64,000 bases of DNA from assembly GCF_003363155.1 (NCBI RefSeq), contig NZ_QRBE01000002.1, positions 79,785 through 143,784 of the forward strand, given 5' to 3'. The DNA is from Dyella monticola. GTDB taxonomy: Bacteria; Pseudomonadota; Gammaproteobacteria; Xanthomonadales; Rhodanobacteraceae. Of this stretch, positions 58,139 through 64,000 are shown one piece after another. The translations under genes were made by a program, and so were the position numbers. Within the stretch, counting starts at the first letter, position 1. Every line of letters begins with the position of its first letter. A model generated the notes under the pieces. That model saw only the letters and a list, made by a program, of their open reading frames with translations, was not told the origin of the DNA and searched no databases.

Positions 58139-59723
58139 ATTGACTCGCAGCACTTACCGGCTGATTGAGAAGAGATTGGTTGCGATAGATCGTGAGTCCG
58201 AGGCATCCGCTGGCGTGCGCGTGAATAAGCCAGTTGCGAATTTCATCGACCGTGGTTTCTTCAGGACAGTTCACCGTCTTAGTGATCCCACAGTCGATGG
58301 CAGACTGCAGAGCGGCCTGCATCTCTATGTGTCGCTCACCGGGTAGTTCAAGCGCGGTTGGGCATAAGTCGGCCAGATCGTCGCCGGCAATTTCCCGCAG
58401 GCTTTTGCCCTCTGCGAGTTTTTGCTGTGCGATGACCGGATCAATCCCCCGTTCCGCAAGCAGGAAGGACACGGCGCTGTCCAAAACGAAGATATCTCTA
58501 TCTACAACGCGCTGGGCAATATAGTGCGAGTAGATTGGCTCAATGCCGCATGAGGTTCCCACGAGCAACGCGATAGTTGCTGTTCCCGCTATTGCCGTCA
58601 GATTTGCATTTCGACGCGGCGCTCCGTGACTTGGCGCCCAGGCCGGATAAGCGCCGAGGTTATGAGCCAACCGCTGTGACTCGGCGAGCGCTGCCTCATA
58701 GAGACTCGCGCTTAGGTGCCTGGCGAAATCAAGGCTCGCGTCGGATCCGTATGGTATGCCCAACAACATAAGAGCATGGGCAAGGCCCATGATACCCACA
58801 CCAACCTTGCGTGTAGCAAGCGTGTTGCGCTTAATGAGGTCGCTGGCATGTGTTTGGAGATCGTGCACACCATCAAGCAGCCGCACACAAAGGGCGGCAC
58901 AACTCGCAAACCCCTTCTCGTCAAATGAACGAACATGATCCTCTGACGTTTTGACGAACGCGGCCATATTCACTGAGGCGAGAAGAGCCGACTCGTCGAC
59001 GGCTAGCGGCGCCTCGCCACAAACATTCGCCGCAAATGGCGCTTGAGCATCTCGCGAGACGCGCACGATCCGGTCGGAGAAGACAACGCCGGGCTGACCC
59101 GTCGCGTGAATGCGACGCGCGATCGCATCGAGTTGATTCTGGGCCTCACTGCTCCCTGGCAGCGAAGCCATGAACGCATCGGATAGCGCCACATTCATAT
59201 TTGTAACGGCCAGGGTACCCGCCAATCCGAGAAACGCGTCGAGGTCGCCCCCGATCGGCATTGTTACGGCGTTACTCGCCGGGCGCGGCCGTCCTTGCTG
59301 GTGCGCACAGGTGTCATCATCGATCAGGCGAATAAGGTCTACGAACCCTGGAGAGTCTCCATTATGCGTGTAGCCGACCCCTCCCATGCCATCGTGGATA
59401 AAGCGAAAGGCGCCCAGAAATTCATCCTGCGGCTTTTCCACGTCCACTGCAAAGCAAGCGAATAGCCGCGGCTCAGCCTCCGCGCAATTGACGAGCAATG
59501 GACTGTTAGGGAGCATCTGGCCATGGCTCATGGCCAGCGCCAGTTGAGCAAGAAATTGCTCTGCATCCGTGTCGTTACGAGCCATTTCGGCCCTACGTGC
59601 TAATGCACAAACGCGCTCTACAAGGCCACCCCACCCATCACGACCGAAGCGGTGCAAAATTCTTTCCGCAAGCGCCGGTGCAAAGGGGCTGCTGCCGAGC
59701 ATTGGTGCCTGGAACCTTCGCAT
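58116..59723 (-). CDS. Short class II-like ribonucleotide reductase large-subunit homologue
   Basis: 535 residues; class II enzymes are usually about 700 or more. Recognisable order: LPNSPLLVNC, RLFACFAVDVEKP (first redox Cys position), TGQPGVVFSDRIVR, NVCGE (Asn-Cys-Glu radical/thiyl triad), VGVGIMGLAHALMLLGIPYG, IAGTATIALLVGTSCGIEPI (diphosphate loop) and ASGCLGLTIYRNQS. By eye the second redox Cys (SCNLGSIN region) is replaced by Ala in ESALLASVNMAAF, and no C-terminal CxxC is present. There is no ATP cone. It may have lost normal turnover or use another reductant. It overlaps the kinase-like gene downstream. Confidence 0.82.
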   Translation of the reverse strand: MRRFQAPMLGSSPFAPALAERILHRFGRDGWGGLVERVCALARRAEMARNDTDAEQFLAQLALAMSHGQMLPNSPLLVNCAEAEPRLFACFAVDVEKPQDEFLGAFRFIHDGMGGVGYTHNGDSPGFVDLIRLIDDDTCAHQQGRPRPASNAVTMPIGGDLDAFLGLAGTLAVTNMNVALSDAFMASLPGSSEAQNQLDAIARRIHATGQPGVVFSDRIVRVSRDAQAPFAANVCGEAPLAVDESALLASVNMAAFVKTSEDHVRSFDEKGFASCAALCVRLLDGVHDLQTHASDLIKRNTLATRKVGVGIMGLAHALMLLGIPYGSDASLDFARHLSASLYEAALAESQRLAHNLGAYPAWAPSHGAPRRNANLTAIAGTATIALLVGTSCGIEPIYSHYIAQRVVDRDIFVLDSAVSFLLAERGIDPVIAQQKLAEGKSLREIAGDDLADLCPTALELPGERHIEMQAALQSAIDCGITKTVNCPEETTVDEIRNWLIHAHASGCLGLTIYRNQSLLNQPVSAASQYVTSDHI

Positions 59724-59809
59724 AATTCGTTTTTTTCCATAAATGTGTTTGAGGGAATTTCGCGCTTGCGCCCGCGAAAAATTCTACCGAAAAGCCGGAT
59801 TCCGCCGCC

Positions 59810-61330
59810 TCACGCTTGCCACGGCACTTTGATGTTGAAGGCCGCAATCTCGACGATGCCCGCATTGTGGTCGGGATCCTTTGTTACCCAGTAAGGAAAG
59901 ACGCGCTCCTCACGAATGGCTGCGTGGCGGTTCCGTTCCGTTCGAAATTCCGTATAGCCATCCTTCGTAATGGCAGCAGACCGGGGGTGCTCGGCTTCCG
60001 TGATAACCGGATTATCAGCAGCGCTGTTCCTAATAATGCATACCGAGACCGCGCTACTAATTTTGGCTTTGATCCATGATTCAACATCGGCGCCTTTTGG
60101 CATCTGTCCTGATTTTAAGAGAGGCTTTCCGATACCCGGGTCAAACAGCACCACTACTTCAAATCCTTGCTCTAATAAGGCGTTAGAGGCTGAAATCACC
60201 GGACCCAGACCGACGAAGGAGCTTGTTTTCTTCGCACGCATCGCTTGGGGAAGGCTAACGTTACAGAGGTTGTTTCCGTCGATGATCACGCGGTTAATCT
60301 TGAGTACATGGACGCGGACCAGCCGACCAACAAGCGCAATCTCCTTGTCTCTTTCTCTAACTTGGCGATTCAAGACGGCAAAAAGCTTTCCGTAGACCTT
60401 CTCGGGACTACTCGGGTTAGCTCCTTTAATGAGGCTTTCAAAACGCGCACCGCAGCTCCGGTGCACTCGCGCCCGCTCAAGAGAGTTGGTCGCGTTAGCT
60501 AGCGCCGCTTCGAATTCGCGAGCCACGAAAAGCAACTTCTCGGTTTCCGATATTTCGTCTTCGAGCCGTGCTATCTCAGCGAGATGCGGATGGATCTTTG
60601 TATCGACCTGTGTCCAGCGATCAAATGTTGGCTTGTAATCGGATAAATAAAAGGCATCTCGCTCGGCATTAGCCTTCGTCAGGTCGTCTTCAAGGCCAGC
60701 GCGTGATTGCGCAGTGTGCCGTGCTTCAGCGTCCGCAATGCCTGATCTCAACGACGAAATGTGGCTCAAACTCACCGCCAAATCGTGTTCGAGCTCACTT
60801 GTTGCCCTCTGCTCCCGCACAAATGCCTTAAGTAGCTCTTCACGTCTTACATCCCAGGCTTCTTTGGCTCTTAACGCAGCTGATTTGTTAGCTGCCTGAG
60901 CGCCGAGCACGCCACCGTAGCCGCCGGCCACCCCGCCAGCGGCGCCGCCGATAGCGGCGGCGATACCCAAATCGGCGAGGATCGCCGTACCGGCGACGGC
61001 TCCCAAGCCGGAAGCGATGAGGCCAGCCGCGATTCCTCCTGAAAGGACGTATTTCCAGTAGGATGCCTTTTGAACGACCTCGGGCTGGGTCGCGGTAAAG
61101 TCATTCAGAGACTTCTCGGCCGCGTCCTGACTGGCTCGGGCGCGTACAAGGTCCCTTTCAATTGACTTGGCGTTCTGCTCTTCTGTGCCGAGCTCGGCTT
61201 CAAGGGAGCGTGTTGTCCCCTGACTGTCGAAGTCTTCCAGTGCAAGGGTGGCCCGTTTAATCGCTTGGTTCAGGGCGATCAGTTTGTCTGCGGCCGCTTT
61301 ACGCTCTTGTGTGTACGGATTTAGTTCCAT
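59810..61330 (-). CDS. Coiled-coil/glycine-zipper protein with C-terminal NYN/PIN-like nuclease domain
   Basis: 506 residues, ATG 61330 with AAGGA upstream. The N-terminal about 90 residues are coiled coil. Residues about 90-150 form a hydrophobic Gly/Ala stretch (YVLSGGIAAGLIASGLGAVA, IAAAIGGAAGGVAGGYGGVL), a membrane or glycine-zipper segment. A second long coiled coil follows to about 340. The C-terminal about 160 residues begin VLKINRVIIDGNNLCN, the NYN/PIN Asp motif, with VISASNALLEQGFEVVVLFD and GADVESWIKAKISS supplying further acidic positions. It is probably a metal-dependent RNase held in an oligomeric or membrane assembly. The first effector candidate of the island. Confidence 0.68.
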   Translation of the reverse strand: MELNPYTQERKAAADKLIALNQAIKRATLALEDFDSQGTTRSLEAELGTEEQNAKSIERDLVRARASQDAAEKSLNDFTATQPEVVQKASYWKYVLSGGIAAGLIASGLGAVAGTAILADLGIAAAIGGAAGGVAGGYGGVLGAQAANKSAALRAKEAWDVRREELLKAFVREQRATSELEHDLAVSLSHISSLRSGIADAEARHTAQSRAGLEDDLTKANAERDAFYLSDYKPTFDRWTQVDTKIHPHLAEIARLEDEISETEKLLFVAREFEAALANATNSLERARVHRSCGARFESLIKGANPSSPEKVYGKLFAVLNRQVRERDKEIALVGRLVRVHVLKINRVIIDGNNLCNVSLPQAMRAKKTSSFVGLGPVISASNALLEQGFEVVVLFDPGIGKPLLKSGQMPKGADVESWIKAKISSAVSVCIIRNSAADNPVITEAEHPRSAAITKDGYTEFRTERNRHAAIREERVFPYWVTKDPDHNAGIVEIAAFNIKVPWQA

Positions 61331-61559
61331 TCGTCATCCTTGGGTTACCTTCTAAGCGCAATGGCAGAAAAAGTCCCGAACGAGGGACAGGCACCATTGC
61401 GTTCTCCTTCGAGCACGATGGTCCTTCCCCTTGCCGAAAAACATGCGCTGGCGAAAGAAAGCCTATTGGAAAAGGTTTTGCTACTGATTTAGCTGGACGC
61501 AAGCGCCTTAATGTCGAGCGAAGTTTCAACTCGCATCTATATCAATCGCGCTTTCCGCC

Positions 61560-61664
61560 TTATGCTTGTTCGCCGCAAGCGTTCGGACGCCGTAACTCCA
61601 AATATTTGGCCAGCCCGAATAACGCGAAGCCGTAAACGACGGTGGCGCCGATGATCTTGAACAT
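61560..61664 (-). CDS. 34-residue single-span membrane peptide
   Basis: ATG 61664 is preceded by an excellent AAGGAGA at eight-base spacing. The peptide is MFKIIGATVVYGFALFGLAK followed by a basic/polar tail (YLELRRPNACGEQA). One hydrophobic helix is flanked by Lys and Arg. It lies between the YaaW-like and nuclease-like genes, all on the same strand. The strong ribosome site argues that it is translated. It could be a toxin-like or regulatory membrane peptide. Confidence 0.58.
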   Translation of the reverse strand: MFKIIGATVVYGFALFGLAKYLELRRPNACGEQA

Positions 61665-61803
61665 GGGTGAATCTCCTTATGTCATTTGTGCGCCGTAGCT
61701 AAGCCCGGCCATAGGTCATGCATGAAAAGTAAATTCTATTGATCACTTTGATCGCGACTGGACCCAACGGCTCGAGATTGACGTGGTCAGCCGAAACCAG
61801 CCC

Positions 61804-62877
61804 CTACTGTTTTTGTGCCTTAGCATGCTTCTTCGATGCAGTGCCACTCTTTCTCCCGGACTTCTTACTCGCGGGGGCCTTCTTTGTCACTTTTCTTGAG
61901 GTCGCTTTTTTTGCCACAGGCCGGGTCGATGCTTTTGAGTGAGTTTTCCCATTGGTAGCCTTCTTGGAGGAGGCCCTCTTGGTGGAGGACTTCTTGGTAA
62001 GAGCCTTTTTGATAGATGCCTTTTTGGTGGAAGCCTTCTTGGCGACCGGCCTCTTTGATACAGGCGACTCTTTATGAAGAGGCTTCTTCGAGGTCGTTTT
62101 CGTTACGGGCACCTCGGGTGGTACCGTCAAAGCACGTGCCTGGGCTGTTGCGGAAAGACCCGCTGCTTTCGCCATTTCTTTTTGACGCATGTAAGCAATC
62201 TGGATCACGCAAGGTACTGTCACGCGATACGCAGGGCTACCCAGATCGGCCAAGGTCCACAGTCCCGTCAGCACCCAGCCGATCGGCCCCAACGTTATGC
62301 CGATCACTCGTGCGAGGCCCGCATTGGTTGTAAACGACAGACCTCTACCGAGCAGTGACTTGGCAATGGCGTTGGCGACGATGACTGCCATCTTATAAGT
62401 TTCAAAGCCACCAAGCCTCCCCGCCGCCAATAGCGTGGCGACATTGACAGGCCCCAATCCCGTGAGTTCGCCGACGTTGAGTTCGCTGAGGACCTGCATC
62501 CTTTCGCTGTCAGACATTCGAGCAAGCGCGTCGTTGAAGATTTTTTGCAAAATCGCGACTTCAATGTCGATCGCGGCGGCGTTTTTACTAAAATTGACTT
62601 TAAGGTGCTCGCCGACGTCACGGACCAACTCGCCATACGGAACGCCGCGGCGGCGAAACAAGTTAACCAGGGTATTGCCGCCAAATGCCTGAATTTCGTT
62701 GGCGATCAATTCGCGATCATAGATGTCGTAATGGCTGGCCGCTTTGCAGCACAGCAAACGCTTGCAATTGTCGCGATCCAACATCAACCGACCTTCACCC
62801 TTGTCGGTAATGTAGTCGGTTAGCATGTCGAGATCATCGACATCAGCGGTTTTGAGGACTGCTAAGAGGCTCATCAT
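61804..62877 (-). CDS. YaaW-like (UPF0174) protein with histone-H1-like Lys/Ala tail
   Basis: 357 residues from ATG 62877 (or 62874). Residues 1 to about 220 match E. coli YaaW: LIANEIQAFGGNTLVNLFRR, IDIEVAILQKIFNDALARMS, a Gly-rich hydrophobic pair around VIGITLGPIGWVLTGLWTLA and SPAYRVTVPCVIQIAYMRQK. From about 240 the sequence is almost pure Lys/Ala/Ser/Thr (KKASTKKASIKKALTKKSST), like eukaryotic H1 tails and bacterial H1-like proteins, and should bind nucleic acid or anionic surfaces. It starts 15 bases after the XRE gene, so the two form an operon. Confidence 0.78.
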   Translation of the reverse strand: MMSLLAVLKTADVDDLDMLTDYITDKGEGRLMLDRDNCKRLLCCKAASHYDIYDRELIANEIQAFGGNTLVNLFRRRGVPYGELVRDVGEHLKVNFSKNAAAIDIEVAILQKIFNDALARMSDSERMQVLSELNVGELTGLGPVNVATLLAAGRLGGFETYKMAVIVANAIAKSLLGRGLSFTTNAGLARVIGITLGPIGWVLTGLWTLADLGSPAYRVTVPCVIQIAYMRQKEMAKAAGLSATAQARALTVPPEVPVTKTTSKKPLHKESPVSKRPVAKKASTKKASIKKALTKKSSTKRASSKKATNGKTHSKASTRPVAKKATSRKVTKKAPASKKSGRKSGTASKKHAKAQKQ

Positions 62878-62891
62878 AGTTATCCCAGGAC

Positions 62892-63539
62892 TTATATAGT
62901 GGTCGCGCCAAAGCTCGCACACAAACAAAGCAAAACGGCGTTGTAGCTTGCAGTCATGCGTCCGAGTGGAGGAAGTGCGCAAGTTGTAATGACGCCTAGC
63001 CGCCGTCGGTCATTGAGTTTATCAATCTCATGCTCGACCGAATTGACAGACTTTGGGCTGGCCGTTTTGGTTGGATCAGAAGAAAGGCCGATGCGCTTGG
63101 CAACCTTAAGCGCCGTCTTGGCCCGATCAATCGGGGAACACTTGTGCGATGCCGCCCCTGTTGCCAATGCCTCAATCTCCGAATCTCGCAGCGCATTGGT
63201 CAGCAGAAACGCTGCTTCGGCCAATCGCTTCCAATCGTCTGGACGCATTAAGAGGAAGGCTGGAGGAACATTTAGCGAGTCCGCAAGTCGGCATAGCGAC
63301 TTGAGATCCGGATTGGCGCTTTCACCGCCGGCTAAGTACTTTGCAAGACTTGAACGAGCGACACGAGCACGGGCCGAAAGCTCGTGCTGCGTGACACGCT
63401 TCGGGTGTCCATCGTCTGATTCGCCGGCAACGGCCATTGCCCTTCTGAGAGACTCCGCAAAGCTATCGCTAATCTGCCGATAGAGTCCTTCCTCAAGCCG
63501 TTCCGGTTCGTCGTTGATATCGCATTCAACTACAGCCAT
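62892..63539 (-). CDS. XRE-family transcriptional regulator
   Basis: 215 residues from ATG 63539; longer upstream frames have no protein character. The HTH lies at about 48-102: TQHELSARARVARSSLAKYL, AGGESANPDLKSLCRLADSL and NVPPAFLLM. The C-terminal about 110 residues are unassigned (LLTNALRDSEIEALATGAAS, AKTALKVAKRIGLSSDPTKT). First gene of the - strand island. A perfect palindrome 68 bases upstream of its start is the likely autoregulatory operator. Confidence 0.82.
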   Translation of the reverse strand: MAVVECDINDEPERLEEGLYRQISDSFAESLRRAMAVAGESDDGHPKRVTQHELSARARVARSSLAKYLAGGESANPDLKSLCRLADSLNVPPAFLLMRPDDWKRLAEAAFLLTNALRDSEIEALATGAASHKCSPIDRAKTALKVAKRIGLSSDPTKTASPKSVNSVEHEIDKLNDRRRLGVITTCALPPLGRMTASYNAVLLCLCASFGATTI

Positions 63540-63606
63540 GGTCCCTGTTCCTGCTGTTGTATGGGGCAACTTTAAAAGGTTGTCGGCAGGCTCGTCACAA
63601 AAAAAA

Positions 63607-63622
63607 GTCCACTTAAGTGGAC
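63607..63622. promoter_or_regulatory. 16-bp perfect palindrome, probable XRE operator
   Basis: GTCCACTTAAGTGGAC, a perfect dyad, lies in the 110-base gap between the XRE start (63539) and the IS3 element (from about 63652). Reading leftward, a TAGACA-like -35 precedes it, so it would overlap the promoter core. This placement suits repression of the XRE-led operon by its own regulator. Confidence 0.6.
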
Positions 63623-63651
63623 ATTGGGAATGTTTGTCTATTGAAATGGAC

Positions 63652-64000
63652 TGAACCGCCCCGGCTTCATCGGAGGCTCCCAATCTTGAGAAGATGGAGC
63701 CGTGACAAAGCAAACGTATTCCAAGGAAGTTCGCGAACGAGCGGTGCGCATGGTGCGCGAGCATCAACCTGATCATCCGTCGGAGTGGGCGACGATCCAG
63801 TCGGTGGCCGCCAAGCTCGGTTGCACGCCGCAGACGTTGCACAACTGGGTGCGCAAGGCACAGGTTAACGCCGGACAACGCGAAGGCCTGACCACGAGCG
63901 ACCATGATCGCATGAAGGCATTGGAGCGCGAGGTCCGCGAGCTGCGCCAGGCCAACGAGATTCTGCGCAAGGCGTCCGCGTATTTTGCCCAGGCGGAGCT
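63652..64000 (+). mobile_element. IS3-family insertion sequence, left part (runs off window)
   Basis: The element probably begins at TGAACCGCCCCGGCTTCATC (63652 onward), a typical TGA-starting left inverted repeat of IS3-group elements, followed by the orfA gene at 63702. The right end and orfB lie outside the window. Its insertion close to the XRE promoter could influence expression of the island. Confidence 0.75.
63702..64000 (+). CDS. IS3-family transposase OrfA (partial at window end)
   Basis: GTG 63702 opens a frame of at least 99 residues with no stop before the edge. [20 protein letters not shown], then the [23 protein letters not shown], and a leucine-zipper-like [20 protein letters not shown], the hallmark of IS3 OrfA. 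OrfA normally binds the element ends and is joined to OrfB by -1 frameshifting. Confidence 0.9.
   Translation, partial: MTKQTYSKEVRERAVRMVREHQPDHPSEWATIQSVAAKLGCTPQTLHNWVRKAQVNAGQREGLTTSDHDRMKALEREVRELRQANEILRKASAYFAQAE

Noticed and set aside
1..64000. tRNA or rRNA genes as integration sites
   Set aside because: No cloverleaf-like or rRNA-like sequence was noticed by eye; a tRNAscan run would be decisive.

Overview
The window is about 64 kb of moderately GC-rich DNA from a Gram-negative proteobacterium. An RpoE-ChrR (ECF11) pair, two cyclopropane-type fatty-acid methyltransferases, a KdpDE-like pair, lipocalins, a YegD-type Hsp70 and a YaaW protein together suggest a soil or plant-associated gamma- or betaproteobacterium. 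A Xanthomonadales/Rhodanobacteraceae-like host is my best guess and is not proven. I saw no rRNA, tRNA or CRISPR array. All calls were made by eye from sequence; no database was searched.

Region 1 (1-12067, + strand) is a tightly packed biosynthetic operon with ATGA stop/start overlaps. It encodes two DegT-type PLP aminotransferases, two NUDIX hydrolases, a LasC-like FAD oxygenase, two HAD phosphatases, a membrane di-iron desaturase, an MTA phosphorylase, a periplasmic-binding-protein fold lacking a signal peptide, an MFS exporter and, as the last gene of the cluster, a TreT-like glycosyltransferase. The combination looks like an unrecognised small-molecule pathway.

Region 2 (12.1-20.1 kb) is accessory DNA read mainly on the - strand. 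It holds unknown membrane proteins, a GT25-GH16 fusion whose 5' part carries an in-frame amber codon, a transposon end with seven 13-bp repeats (18139-18354), and a truncated dicarboxylate symporter.

Region 3 (20.3-36.1 kb) holds a GST, then an ECF sigma factor with its zinc/cupin anti-sigma factor, a lipocalin, a giant CheB-CheR-PAS-HWE kinase, and an eight-gene lipid-modification block: desaturase, COG2907 oxidoreductase, DUF1365, two CFA-type methyltransferases, DUF2878, DUF1295 and lipocalin. A GST and a receiver protein follow. This resembles a singlet-oxygen/membrane-lipid response.

Region 4 (36.1-43.7 kb) is gene-poor and decayed: a truncated receiver, a MAPEG protein with a doubtful N-terminus, a 3' fragment of pyrC and a broken tyrosine recombinase. 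Intact genes here encode a His-rich small protein and a secreted TolB-like protein.

Region 5 (43.7-48.1 kb) follows a YoaK-type membrane protein and is a fluoride-resistance locus with two fluoride riboswitches. One precedes an undescribed 100-residue membrane protein and a frameshifted crcB. The other precedes clcF and a DUF190 gene.

Region 6 (48.3-55.8 kb) has a LysR regulator divergent from an alpha/beta-hydrolase/SDR/DUF427/SDR set (DUF427 frameshifted), a KdpD-like kinase without its N-terminal half plus KdpE-like regulator, and a second copy of a small unknown protein also found at 36.2 kb.

Region 7 (56.0-63.5 kb, all - strand) is the most unusual part. It encodes an XRE regulator with a 16-bp perfect palindrome upstream, a YaaW-like protein with a histone-H1-like Lys/Ala tail, a 34-residue membrane peptide, a coiled-coil/glycine-zipper protein ending in a NYN/PIN-like nuclease domain, a short class II ribonucleotide reductase homologue that appears to lack one redox cysteine, a thymidylate-kinase-like P-loop protein and a YegD-like Hsp70. 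It may be an undescribed defence or stress module. An IS3-family element starts at its edge and runs off the window.
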